Assembly: GCA_021162285.1 (NCBI GenBank)
Contig: JAGGYZ010000312.1
Location: 1 to 23,068, forward strand
Length of the DNA stretch: 23,068 nt
Origin: Candidatus Fermentibacteraceae bacterium
GTDB taxonomy: Bacteria; Fermentibacterota; Fermentibacteria; Fermentibacterales; JCC-6
Direction: 5' to 3'
The position numbers were made by a program, and so were the translations under genes. Positions within the stretch are counted from its first letter, which is position 1; the number at the start of each line of letters is the position of its first letter. Of the stretch, positions 8,142-15,893 are shown piece after piece. Below the pieces are notes generated by a model. That model did no database searches, had not been told where the DNA came from, and worked only from the letters and a program-made list of their open reading frames with translations.

Positions 8142-9425
8142 TTACACAAGGCCACGAAGTCTGGCAGCGTTGGCTACTCTGTCGATGGCGATCATGTATG
8201 CTGCATCGCGCATGTATACAGACTGGCTTTCCGCCAGGTCGGCAACAGCGTGGAATGCAGTTGTCATCTTTGTGTCCAGCTTGGAGAGAACTTCATCCTT
8301 CTCCCAGTAGTAGTTCATGTTGTTCTGAACCTGTTCGAAGTAGGAGCATGTAACTCCGCCGGCGTTGCAGAGGAAGTCAGGAATAGTGAAAATTCCTTTT
8401 TCTTTGATTACAGCATCTGCCTCTGGTGTTGTAGGCCCGTTTGCACCTTCTGCAAGAACTTTAACCTTCGCGTGAATTCCGTTCACTGTATCAGCATTGA
8501 TCTGATTCTCTAGTGCTCCGGGAAGAAGTACATCTGCCTCGGTCTCTATCCATGCATCACCTGGAAGCTGCTCATAACCGGCAGCAATGGCTTTTTCGGC
8601 ATCAAGTGTGCCGAATCTGTCTGTAATGGTTCTGATGAATTCAAGATCAATTCCATCCATCTTGCGATAAGTGTAGGCCTTCATGTCTTTCTGGTCCCAG
8701 CAGGAAATGCACAGTACTTTGCCGCCGTACTGAATAAAGAGCTCGGCAGCATACTGTACAACATTCCCAAACCCCTGACAGGCCATTGTTGCGCCCTTGA
8801 TATCAATACCAAGACGCTTAAGAGCTTCTCTTACTGTGTAGATGGCACCGTAGCCTGTGGCTTCAGTTCTTCCAAGAGAACCACCGCTGCCCACTGGTTT
8901 TCCAGTGATCACGCCGGGGTATTTACCACCCATAAGTGTTTCATATTCATCCATCATCCACAGCATGTGCTGAGGAGTTGTCATAACATCAGGTGCAGGA
9001 ATGTCTTGTACCGGGCCGATGTTTCTCCAGACATTACGGACCCAGCCACGGCAGATCTGTTCCTGCTCGCGCATGGAAAGTTCGTGGGGATCGCAGATAA
9101 CGCCCCCTTTGCCACCGCCCAGTGGGATATCAACAACAGCACATTTCCAGGTCATCCATGTAGCCAGAGCTTTTACAGTGTTTATGGTCTCGTCAGGGTG
9201 AAATCTGATCCCGCCCTTGCATGGGCCGCGAACATCGCTGTGCTGTACTCTGAAACCGCGAAAGACCTGAACAGAACCATCATCCATGTGAACAGGAATA
9301 GTGAAATGGTACTCTCTCATTGGCTCACGAAGAAATGCTCTGGAACCCGGGTCAAGGTCGAGTGTTTCAGCTACCTGATCGAACTGGCCCTGAGCCATTT
9401 TGAATGCATCGAAACCTTTAGACAT
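8142..9425 (-). CDS. Glu/Leu/Phe/Val-type glutamate dehydrogenase (second GDH)
   Basis: 427 residues, similar in length to the Thermotoga/archaeal/Bacillus RocG-type GDHs and clearly unlike the 450-residue GDH nearby. Landmarks are GPCKGG (K70), PLGGGKGG (K106, expected catalytic lysine), DIPAPDV (D146) and the nucleotide-binding GFGNVV near 218-223. The ending A-R-L-R-G is also typical. This type is often NAD-linked and catabolic, giving ammonia, 2-oxoglutarate and NADH; cofactor and direction are inferred, and another amino acid such as leucine or valine cannot be excluded. The start is the ATG with AGGAGGT at 9431-9437; the 75 bases of open frame upstream hold a structured leader instead. 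Confidence 0.93.
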   Translation of the reverse strand: MSKGFDAFKMAQGQFDQVAETLDLDPGSRAFLREPMREYHFTIPVHMDDGSVQVFRGFRVQHSDVRGPCKGGIRFHPDETINTVKALATWMTWKCAVVDIPLGGGKGGVICDPHELSMREQEQICRGWVRNVWRNIGPVQDIPAPDVMTTPQHMLWMMDEYETLMGGKYPGVITGKPVGSGGSLGRTEATGYGAIYTVREALKRLGIDIKGATMACQGFGNVVQYAAELFIQYGGKVLCISCWDQKDMKAYTYRKMDGIDLEFIRTITDRFGTLDAEKAIAAGYEQLPGDAWIETEADVLLPGALENQINADTVNGIHAKVKVLAEGANGPTTPEADAVIKEKGIFTIPDFLCNAGGVTCSYFEQVQNNMNYYWEKDEVLSKLDTKMTTAFHAVADLAESQSVYMRDAAYMIAIDRVANAARLRGLV

Positions 9426-9439
9426 TTCCAACCTCCTAC

Positions 9440-9452
9440 CGGCAGGGTGCCG
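9440..9452 (-). promoter_or_regulatory. Small hairpin next to the GDH ribosome site
   Basis: On the minus strand CGGCA-CCC-TGCCG makes a 5-base stem with a 3-base loop that ends 2 bases before the AGGAGGT ribosome site. It could limit ribosome access or compete with the preceding terminator-like hairpin. Confidence 0.35.
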
Positions 9453-9454
9453 AT

Positions 9455-9480
9455 AAAAAATAAGAAGACAATTCTTCTTA
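9455..9480 (-). terminator. Terminator-like hairpin in the leader of the second GDH
   Basis: On the minus strand TAAGAAG (plus 9474-9480) pairs with CTTCTTA (plus 9461-9467) around six bases and is followed at once by six T (plus 9455-9460). The stem is AT-rich, so termination would be weak or conditional. It lies between the predicted promoter and the coding start, which suggests attenuation rather than the end of another gene. Confidence 0.45.
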
Positions 9481-9493
9481 AGTGTTAGTAAAG

Positions 9494-9511
9494 CCGGCAC
9501 AGTTGAGCCGG
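9494..9511 (-). promoter_or_regulatory. Leader hairpin near predicted transcript start of the second GDH
   Basis: CCGGC (9494-9498) and GCCGG (9507-9511) form a 5-base GC stem, with a possible G-T pair and an A-T pair extending it. It would be the first structure in the leader transcript. Its function is not evident. Confidence 0.3.
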
Positions 9512-9519
9512 TTGCAGGT

Positions 9520-9548
9520 AATATATATCGGTGAATAATTCATACCAA
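9520..9548 (-). promoter_or_regulatory. Promoter of the second GDH with operator-like repeat in spacer
   Basis: On the minus strand TTGGTA (plus 9543-9548) and TATATT (plus 9520-9525) are 17 bases apart. The spacer contains the perfect inverted repeat TGAAT-A-ATTCA (9532-9542), exactly where a bound repressor would block polymerase. The predicted start is near 9513, giving a leader of about 88 bases. Confidence 0.5.
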
Positions 9549-9562
9549 ATTCTGTGAATTTG
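9546..9562. promoter_or_regulatory. Inverted repeat overlapping -35 of the second GDH
   Basis: CAAATTC-TGT-GAATTTG has perfect 7-base arms and a 3-base centre. It overlaps the -35 hexamer of the GDH promoter. It could be a second operator or an activator site; the regulator is unknown. Confidence 0.4.
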
Positions 9563-9889
9563 TGATGCTTTATCAGTTACAAGTGATCCTGACGTAACAG
9601 GGCTCAACTTTATCTATGTCGCTGCAGGGGATCCGGGGTTTGTCTTTTCCGTAAATGATTCTATTGCCAGTTTCGGTCCCAGTCCGGCGAGACAGCTCCT
9701 GCCGAAGAGAAGGTACGCAGAATCTGTGCTCCTTCCTGATGTTTGAGTGTACAATTCAGGTAAACGATCTCATTCTCTTCCGCTTTCTTTGGGGGGGGGA
9801 TTATGCTTTAATCATGGATTAGTTTCTCCGGCGATTTTACAGGGGAGAATTTCTTTGTTTTTTAATCAATTCTGTACTGAAATAGTATC
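9563..9889. other. Intergenic stretch without a convincing gene
   Basis: About 330 bases between the regulatory region of the second GDH and the rex promoter. One plus-strand frame stays open from 9558 to the stop at 9744-9746, but it has no usable start codon or ribosome site. A run of nine G occurs at 9791-9799. No RNA gene or terminator was recognised. It may hold gene remnants or distal regulatory sites. Confidence 0.4.
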
Positions 9890-9918
9890 TTGACTGTGTG
9901 AAAAAAATGTAGTACACT
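9890..9918 (+). promoter_or_regulatory. Promoter of the rex-Mbx operon
   Basis: TTGACT (9890-9895) and TACACT (9913-9918) are separated by 17 bases, with five and four of six consensus matches. It is the only good promoter seen before the tightly packed operon and probably drives all of it. Confidence 0.6.
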
Positions 9919-9950
9919 TGTGATTGTGCAAACTATCACTATCTATCACT
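9918..9950 (+). promoter_or_regulatory. Possible Rex autoregulatory site
   Basis: TTGTGA at 9918-9923, overlapping the end of the -10, matches one half of the Rex operator consensus (TTGTGAA-N4-TTCACAA). The second half is poor. GTGAT (9920-9924) and ATCAC (9935-9939) form an inverted repeat, and CTATCACT is repeated ten bases apart (9933-9940 and 9943-9950). Autoregulation by Rex is common in the family; this exact site is inferred. Confidence 0.35.
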
Positions 9951-9966
9951 TTCGAAGGAGATTACA

Positions 9967-10605
9967 TTGATTGCCGTAAAGGTTTCAGAGAAATCCATAC
10001 GGAGGCTGAGCCACTATGCCCGCTGTCTCAGGCTGGCAAAAAGAAATGGTGAATCCATAATGACATCTCAGCAGATGGCCTTAAACTGTGGAATTTCTTC
10101 AGCTGCTGTTCGCAGGGATCTGTCGATTTATGGAGAGTTCGGTAAGCAGGGATCCGGATATAATGTTGATAACCTGCTGGTAAATATTGAGAGAATTCTG
10201 GGTACAAACGACCCTCCTGCTGTGATAATTGTAGGTGCTGGAAGCATTGGATGTGCTTTGATTAACTCTGGTCTTGAGGGCACCGGCGGCTATACCTACA
10301 ACTCGATTTTCGATAACGATCCGGCTAAAACAGGAAAAGACTGTGCAGGTCGAAAGATAAGATCCATTGAGGATGTTGCTGGCTTTCTAAAAGACCACAA
10401 AGAAGTTATTGCTGTGATAGCCGTCACAACCGGATCTGGGCAGATCGCTCTGGATAAGCTTGTCAAAGCAGGTTGCAAGGCTATTCTGAGTTTTACTCTT
10501 GAGCCGCTTCGGGCTCCGAAAGATGTAGAAATAAAATATGTTGAAGTATCTACGGAACTTGATGTTCTTACTCATTCCATGAGAAGGAAGGAGCGTGTTG
10601 ACTGA
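9967..10605 (+). CDS. rex: Redox-sensing transcriptional repressor Rex
   Basis: 212 residues, the usual Rex length. The N-terminal winged helix has the family signature VRRDLS...GEFGKQGSGYNV near residues 48-66. A Rossmann domain follows with VGAGSIG near 90-96 that binds NADH or NAD. The C-terminal part matches Rex in the STELDVLTHSM region that ends in the domain-swapped helix. Rex represses fermentation and respiration genes until NADH rises. The start is TTG, with GGAG at 9957-9960 six bases before it. The stop overlaps the next gene's ATG by one base, so rex is the first gene of the operon, which suggests that the operon is tied to NAD(H) balance. Confidence 0.95.
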   Translation: MIAVKVSEKSIRRLSHYARCLRLAKRNGESIMTSQQMALNCGISSAAVRRDLSIYGEFGKQGSGYNVDNLLVNIERILGTNDPPAVIIVGAGSIGCALINSGLEGTGGYTYNSIFDNDPAKTGKDCAGRKIRSIEDVAGFLKDHKEVIAVIAVTTGSGQIALDKLVKAGCKAILSFTLEPLRAPKDVEIKYVEVSTELDVLTHSMRRKERVD

Positions 10606-11102
10606 TGAAACGAGTACCGGCCGTTTTTTCCACTTCGGTGATCCTGCTTGGCATCTGGCTTAGTCTGACACTCAGTACTGATGTTCAGGAAATAGTGCTG
10701 GGCGTTGTTGTAAGTGTACTGGTCGCTGTTGCCACACATGGAGCTCTTACCGGAAATCTGTTTCGTCTCCTCAAACCTCGAAAGCTCATAGCGGCAATCG
10801 GCTATGTGCTTTACCTTCTGGGCCAGATGGTGAAGGCTAATATTGATGTTTTTTTCAGAATATTCAGGCCAGTCATCCCTCTTAAACCAGGTATAGTAAA
10901 AGTAAATCTGAGGTTGAAAAGCGAAAGGGCAAAGGTAATTGTTGCTAACTCAATTACTCTGACACCTGGAACCATAACCATAGACATTGTAGGTGACCAC
11001 ATCTTTGTGCACTGGATCTTCCTTCCGGATGGAGATGTCCACGCGGAAACACAGTCGATGGTAGACGGCTTTGCTGGAAGATTGGAGAAAATCTTTGAGT
11101 AA
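10605..11102 (+). CDS. mrpE: Mrp-type antiporter subunit E (MbxA-like)
   Basis: 165 residues. Two or three hydrophobic segments lie in the first 85 residues, followed by a soluble tail containing NSITLTPGT, the MrpE/MnhE signature. In Mbh and Mbs complexes this is subunit A, part of the sodium-translocating module. The start overlaps the rex stop by one base. Confidence 0.92.
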   Translation: MKRVPAVFSTSVILLGIWLSLTLSTDVQEIVLGVVVSVLVAVATHGALTGNLFRLLKPRKLIAAIGYVLYLLGQMVKANIDVFFRIFRPVIPLKPGIVKVNLRLKSERAKVIVANSITLTPGTITIDIVGDHIFVHWIFLPDGDVHAETQSMVDGFAGRLEKIFE

Positions 11103-11358
11103 TACATTCATGATCATTCTCTTTGTGCTCATCGGCGGAGGGCTGTTTCTTGCCTTTTTACGCCTGATTCTCGGCGCAAAGGCTGCAGACAGAGCTGTTG
11201 CTCTGGATACTACCACTTTGATTACAACCGTTTTCCTGGTACTTGTTGCATTTTTACAGGGGCGGTCGATGCTGCTTGATGTGGCTCTTGTCTATTCTGT
11301 ACTTTCGTTTCTTGGTGTTCTGGCTGTCGCCAGGTATATCGACGGGGGGCTGAGATGA
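11095..11358 (+). CDS. mrpF: Mrp-type antiporter subunit F (MbxB-like)
   Basis: 87 residues with three hydrophobic segments and the MrpF-type loop GAKAADRAVALD. The TTG at 11095 is chosen because GGAG (11084-11087) lies 7 bases upstream; the next in-frame ATG at 11110 has no ribosome site, and an earlier TTG at 11071 would lengthen the overlap with mrpE. The chosen start overlaps mrpE by 8 bases, in line with translational coupling. Confidence 0.88.
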   Translation: MSNTFMIILFVLIGGGLFLAFLRLILGAKAADRAVALDTTTLITTVFLVLVAFLQGRSMLLDVALVYSVLSFLGVLAVARYIDGGLR

Positions 11359-11690
11359 GTGTCACATCTATAATTGCCCATGTACTGACCGGCCTTGGTG
11401 CCCTGGTTCTGTTTGCCAGTGGTTTAGGCGTTTTTAGATTACCTGATGTTTTCAACAAAATGCACGCTGGTACAAAGGCCACCACACTGGGTTCTATTCT
11501 GTTCCTTACAGGTCTTGGGCTGTTTGAGCCTTCATGGATGCCCAAGCTCCTTCTGGTGGTTGTTTTTATCGTTCTTACAAATCCTGTTTCCAGCCACGCT
11601 CTGGCTCGTGCGGCGCACAATGAGCCAGCGGAGAAACCGGACAACCTCATTATTGATGACCTTGAAGAGAGCAAGGGGGAAAATCAGTGA
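11355..11690 (+). CDS. mrpG: Mrp-type antiporter subunit G (MbxC-like)
   Basis: 111 residues with three membrane segments and the MrpG signature GVFRLPDVFNKMHAGTKATTLG near residues 24-45. The last 25 residues form an acidic soluble tail. It overlaps mrpF by four bases (ATGA). It belongs to the small-subunit sodium module of Mrp, Mbh and Mbs complexes. Confidence 0.92.
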   Translation: MSVTSIIAHVLTGLGALVLFASGLGVFRLPDVFNKMHAGTKATTLGSILFLTGLGLFEPSWMPKLLLVVVFIVLTNPVSSHALARAAHNEPAEKPDNLIIDDLEESKGENQ

Positions 11691-11938
11691 ATATGTCTTT
11701 GTTTGCTGCAGCATCAATCGGTACAGGCATAATGATGATCGTTGCCGCAGTTGCTGCTCTGATAGTTAAAAAGCTGATTTCAGCCATTATTATTGTGGGT
11801 TTTGTGAGCCTCTCAGCTTCTCTGCTCTTTTTGCTGATGGACGCACCGGATGTGGCCATTACTGAAGCCAGTATCGGTGCGGCTATATCAACTGTAATCT
11901 TTCTCTGGGGTAGAGGAAAGATCGGAGGGGAACAATGA
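11687..11938 (+). CDS. DUF4040 subunit (MbhD-like)
   Basis: 83 residues with three membrane helices. The DUF4040/MbhD signature MDAPDVAITEASIGAAIS lies near residues 51-68; the same segment occurs in the C-terminal part of MrpA. A GTG at 11687 overlaps the mrpG stop and has GGGGGA six bases upstream; an ATG at 11693 is the alternative, and the two differ by two residues. It follows mrpG as in Mbh and Mbx operons. Confidence 0.88.
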   Translation: MNMSLFAAASIGTGIMMIVAAVAALIVKKLISAIIIVGFVSLSASLLFLLMDAPDVAITEASIGAAISTVIFLWGRGKIGGEQ

Positions 11939-12624
11939 TACGCACCATTGTCGGACTGGCAATTGTTCTTGTTCTCGCTGCTATTCTCATAACAGTTGTT
12001 GATGACTACACAGTTCCCTCTGCGCTTTCCGGAGTGGGAGAGTTATACACACAGACCGGAGTGGAGGATACCGGTTCGGTGAACCTTGTTACCGCTGTTG
12101 TAGTGGCCTACAGAGGGCTTGATACCCTCGGTGAGGTTGTGGTGCTTTTCAGTGCGTCCACTGCGGTTGTCCTTATTCTTACACTGATACCCATAGGAGC
12201 CAACCCAACTCCACCAAGTTCAATAGTGGCGTTTACAGCTGGTATTTTGCCTGGAGCAATTATTCTCTTTGGCATCTATATCATCACCCACGGGCATCTC
12301 AGCCCCGGTGGCGGTTTTCCGGGAGGTGCAGTGGTTGCTTCGGCATTCCTGCTTGTAATGCTGGGCAGCAACACAATTCCCGACAAATCAAAGTTTCTTT
12401 CCTCCATAGAATCTCTTGCCGGGCTTACATTCGGGTTGCTGGGCTTCTGGGGAATGTTTACTCTCGGACAGTTCTTAAACAACCTTGTTATTCCAGCCGG
12501 TTCCCCGGGAAGAATAATATCTGCCGGTATTATTCCCCTCATTTCACTTGCTATCGGTGCAAAAGTAGCAAGTGAGCTGTCTGGGATATTCTCCTCATAC
12601 AGAAAAGCGGGAGGTGAGGAATGA
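11935..12624 (+). CDS. MbhE-MrpB fusion subunit
   Basis: 229 residues. Residues 1-85 carry the MrpA C-terminal/MbhE feature: a helix, then GVEDTGSVNLVTAVVVAYRG, then a second helix. Residues 95-229 are an MrpB/MnhB domain with GHLSPGGGFPGG at 120-131 and four membrane helices. In P. furiosus Mbh these are separate subunits (MbhE and MbhF); here they are one chain with no internal stop. It overlaps its neighbours by four bases on each side. Confidence 0.87.
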   Translation: MIRTIVGLAIVLVLAAILITVVDDYTVPSALSGVGELYTQTGVEDTGSVNLVTAVVVAYRGLDTLGEVVVLFSASTAVVLILTLIPIGANPTPPSSIVAFTAGILPGAIILFGIYIITHGHLSPGGGFPGGAVVASAFLLVMLGSNTIPDKSKFLSSIESLAGLTFGLLGFWGMFTLGQFLNNLVIPAGSPGRIISAGIIPLISLAIGAKVASELSGIFSSYRKAGGEE

Positions 12625-12977
12625 GTGCAGAGTATCTGTTCTACTGGTCCATGGCTGCAACAGGCCTGGGGCTTGTTCTGATAGGTTTGTGGGGCGTTCT
12701 CACAAGAAAGCACATCCTCCGGATCGCTCTCGCATTCACCCTTGCAGACACAGGGGTAAACCTGATCCTGGTGTGGAGCGGTTTTCTTCCCAATCGTGCA
12801 GCTCCCATTATCGATTCATCTGTTACAACCGTGGTTGATCCCCTTCCACAGGCGCTTGTTCTTACCTCCATAGTGATAGGCGTGGCTGTTGCTGCCCTGT
12901 TCGTTGTTGTAGGTGTATTAGCCTCGCGTAAATCCGGCTCTGCCGACATTCGACACATGAAGGAGCTGAGATGGTAA
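12621..12977 (+). CDS. mrpC: Mrp-type antiporter subunit C (MbhG/NuoK-like)
   Basis: 118 residues, three membrane helices, and the signature DPLPQALVLTSIVIG near residues 73-87 that marks MrpC and relates it to NuoK. It overlaps the previous gene by four bases and the next by seven. In Mbh and Mbs complexes this is subunit G, part of the sodium-translocating module. Confidence 0.92.
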   Translation: MSAEYLFYWSMAATGLGLVLIGLWGVLTRKHILRIALAFTLADTGVNLILVWSGFLPNRAAPIIDSSVTTVVDPLPQALVLTSIVIGVAVAALFVVVGVLASRKSGSADIRHMKELRW

Positions 12978-15892
12978 AAGCACTGGCTGTATTCCTGCCT
13001 CTTCTGGGAGCCTTCATCAATGCCTGGCTTCCTGGAAAACATTCGAAAGCATCCCGGTTCGTTAGCTACACAGTTCTTACAGCAGGTCTGGCGTTCGTTG
13101 TTTTGCTCTCAATTCAACTTGGGGCATGGAACCTTGCCGATCTGTCCAACTCCGTGATTTTCCATTCCGGTGTGGGAAGTCCTCCCCTCAGTATTAATCT
13201 TGAGATTACTGCAGGGGGTACACTGGCTGCTCTGGCCATGTACGCAGCGGTAATTTTCTCAATTCACAGATTCGCTCTGCACACGCCCAAAAGCCAACCT
13301 CTGATACTTGCCATGTTGACTGCATCACTGGGCTTACTGTTTGCAACCGATATTTTTAACTCCTTCGTATTTCTCGAAATAGGGTCGATTGCAACTATCG
13401 GTCTTACCGCTGCTTCCAGGTGTGGCAGCCGCTGGGAAGCGGCAATAAAAGTTGCTCTGGTTTCAGGCCTGGTTACCATATTGTATCTGCTGGCGGTGGC
13501 CGTACTGTACCGGTCAACCGGTATGCTTACAATGGCAGCTCTTGGCTCCCTTTCCGGTGGGGCAGCAGTTCTCGTATCGATTCTTCTATTAACTGTGATA
13601 GTTACTGAGCTCAAAGCCTTCCCGCTGGCGGGGTGGGGGTTGGACTTCTATCAGGGGGCCAGTTCCAATGTCGCCGGCCTTTACAGTGCGACATGGAGTC
13701 TTGCTGTTCTCATGTGGGCCGCAAAGGTTCTGCCCCTTCTTCCAATTGGAAACCCGATTATCTATGCCTGGATTGGGGCTGGAGGGCTTGTTTTAAGCCA
13801 GCTTGCAGGCCTCCGGGCAGGCAGTGCCGGCAGAATACTGGGTTATTCCACTTCCGCCTATGCGTCGCTTCTTCTTGTTGCAGCCGGAACAACCACAGGG
13901 GCTTTCTACACCCGCACAGTGCTTGTTCTTATGGTATTCTCCTCTCTTTCCAAATTCAGCCTTTTCATGCTTGGTAATCCCTGGAAAAATCGCGGATGGA
14001 GCGGTTACGGAACAGTACTTATGCTGATTCCTGTTCTGCTTCTGGCAGGAATACCACCTCTTCCAGTCTTCTGGGCAAAGTTTGCTTTCCTCAAACATCT
14101 GGCCTTACATTTCCCTGTAGTTTTCTATGCAGTTCTGGCAGGTCTTTTCCTGGAGGCCGTCTATCTGTTCCGTTTCTGGGCCGACAGGTCGGAAAAGATC
14201 AGTGTAAAAGCATTTTCCAAACCATCTGCAGTGGCAGGAGTGTTTATCATTCTGGTTGCAGCAATCTGGATAACACAGTTGTGGTGGGGGCAACTTGACT
14301 TTTCCGGTTCCATAATAGCATCCTCAACTCTTAGAAACATCTTCCACGCTCTGTTTGCCGCTGGAACTCTTTTGTGTCTGCCCGGTGTTTTCAAACGAAT
14401 TGGCAGTGAGAGGAACTACTGGTTCTGGCTGCTTATATCCGGTGCCTCTCTCACGCTGCTTCCTGCTGCAGGCAATGGAATTACCTTTTACATTCTGTGG
14501 GAGATTTCAGCCTTTGCCGCGGTTGTCGGCGTGAGCAAAGGTACCGGAGCCAGGAACGGTGCCTTCTGGTACGCCGTTTTCGCTTCATTCTCCGGATATC
14601 TGCTTCTTGCCGGAATTCTTCTTTCAAGGGGAAGTTTTGTAATGGCAGGGTTGCCTGCACTGCTGATGACACTGGCAGCGCTGGTAAAACTGGGGCAGTT
14701 TGGTACGCACCTCTGGAATGTAAGAACATATCCAGCGGCTCCTGGAACCATGCCTGCCTACCTTTCCGGAACTGCATCCAAAGCGGCAGTTCTTCTTTTA
14801 GTGGCAGTAGCTCTAAACGCCACAGGCGGCGCTCTTCCGTGGGGAAGGGCTATGGCCTGGGCAGGTGCTCTTACGGCACTGGCCGGCGCTGTACTTGCCG
14901 CACTTGCTCCCGATTACAAGAAGCTGCTTGCCTATGCCAGTGTTTCCCAGATCGGATACATACTGGTCGGGCTTGGGCTTGCAAGCATTTTGGGCTGGAC
15001 TGCAGCGTTGTACCACACAGTTCACCACATGATCTTCAAAATGGCTCTCTTTCTGGGGGCTGCCAGCGTACTTTACAGAACAGGCACAACCAGGTTCAAC
15101 AATCTGGGAGGTCTTGTGAAAAAGATGCCCTGGACATTCGCATTTACGCTTATTGCCGTGATTTCTTTTGCCGGTATTCCTCCTCTGGCTGGTTTCGGTG
15201 GAAAGTGGCTTCTCTACAACGGGCTTGTGGAAGCAGGCTGGCTGCCGATTCTGATAGTGGCAATGTTTGCTTCAGTTGTAGCATTCCTCTACTCCTACCG
15301 GTTGCTTCACGGAGTATTTCTCGGCCAGCTTTCACCCAAAAATGCCCACGCAAAGGAAGCTCCCCTCGCCCTTCTGCTTCCTCAGGGTATTCTTGCCGCA
15401 TCCATAATGGTTCTTGGCTTCAAGCCAACACTGCTTCTAAACATCCTTGTCCCGGCGTTGAAGGCTATCCCGGGTCTTTCCGGGCTTGCACCGGTCATAC
15501 AGGGAGACATGGTTCTCACCACAATGGGAACCTGGAATGCCTGGATGGTTGGTATTATGGTGATGGTTGTGTTTGGAATTGCTTTCGTGTTCTACTGGAT
15601 ATCCGGCCACAAGCCGAAGTATGTAGGTCAGCTTGACATCGGGTTCGCTGGCGAAATGCCTCCGTCCGCTGACGAGGTTCATTACTCAAATAACTTTTTC
15701 AGACCCTATACAAGAGCTCTTGCATTCCTGCCCAGGATACATGCAGAGAAGATATTCTGCGGGGTCAGCAAAACATTCAGTATGCTGGGGGATGGAGTGA
15801 GGATGCTGTTCACCGGAGACGGCAGAACATATCTGGCTCATTCCCTGCTTTTCCTGGTGCTTCTGTTCGTGTTTCTGAATGGAGGGATGTAA
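12971..15892 (+). CDS. Fused double MrpD-type antiporter (MbxH-MbxH')
   Basis: 973 residues, twice the usual MrpD/NuoL-M-N length. Two antiporter units follow each other, about 1-460 and 470-840. Each keeps the full set of ion-path residues. Unit 1 has E136 (FLEIG), K215, K252, K328 and K370 (IPPLPVFWAK). Unit 2 has E511 (LWEISA), K573, K604, K690 (after YHTVHHMIF) and K745 (IPPLAGFGGK). The tail (845-973) has a membrane helix, a soluble stretch of about 75 residues and a last helix, a layout recalling MbhI or a lateral anchoring helix. P. furiosus Mbs has two separate antiporter subunits (H and H'), Mbh only one. AGGAG at 12961-12965 precedes the ATG. The sequence around the junction is open throughout, so this is a real fusion unless the read is wrong. 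Confidence 0.9.
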   Translation: MVKALAVFLPLLGAFINAWLPGKHSKASRFVSYTVLTAGLAFVVLLSIQLGAWNLADLSNSVIFHSGVGSPPLSINLEITAGGTLAALAMYAAVIFSIHRFALHTPKSQPLILAMLTASLGLLFATDIFNSFVFLEIGSIATIGLTAASRCGSRWEAAIKVALVSGLVTILYLLAVAVLYRSTGMLTMAALGSLSGGAAVLVSILLLTVIVTELKAFPLAGWGLDFYQGASSNVAGLYSATWSLAVLMWAAKVLPLLPIGNPIIYAWIGAGGLVLSQLAGLRAGSAGRILGYSTSAYASLLLVAAGTTTGAFYTRTVLVLMVFSSLSKFSLFMLGNPWKNRGWSGYGTVLMLIPVLLLAGIPPLPVFWAKFAFLKHLALHFPVVFYAVLAGLFLEAVYLFRFWADRSEKISVKAFSKPSAVAGVFIILVAAIWITQLWWGQLDFSGSIIASSTLRNIFHALFAAGTLLCLPGVFKRIGSERNYWFWLLISGASLTLLPAAGNGITFYILWEISAFAAVVGVSKGTGARNGAFWYAVFASFSGYLLLAGILLSRGSFVMAGLPALLMTLAALVKLGQFGTHLWNVRTYPAAPGTMPAYLSGTASKAAVLLLVAVALNATGGALPWGRAMAWAGALTALAGAVLAALAPDYKKLLAYASVSQIGYILVGLGLASILGWTAALYHTVHHMIFKMALFLGAASVLYRTGTTRFNNLGGLVKKMPWTFAFTLIAVISFAGIPPLAGFGGKWLLYNGLVEAGWLPILIVAMFASVVAFLYSYRLLHGVFLGQLSPKNAHAKEAPLALLLPQGILAASIMVLGFKPTLLLNILVPALKAIPGLSGLAPVIQGDMVLTTMGTWNAWMVGIMVMVVFGIAFVFYWISGHKPKYVGQLDIGFAGEMPPSADEVHYSNNFFRPYTRALAFLPRIHAEKIFCGVSKTFSMLGDGVRMLFTGDGRTYLAHSLLFLVLLFVFLNGGM

Positions 15893-15893
15893 A

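Noticed and set aside
8967..9488. 173-residue plus-strand open frame
   Set aside because: Antisense to the second GDH and its leader; no motif and no ribosome site.
9558..9746. 62-codon plus-strand frame as a small gene
   Set aside because: No ATG, GTG or TTG with a ribosome site, and no recognised similarity.
10605..12977. Plain Mrp Na+/H+ antiporter operon
   Set aside because: No full-length MrpA precedes or follows, and redox subunits continue in the same operon.
14497..15636. 379-residue plus-strand open frame
   Set aside because: Out of frame inside the double antiporter; serine/cysteine/arginine-rich with no domain.
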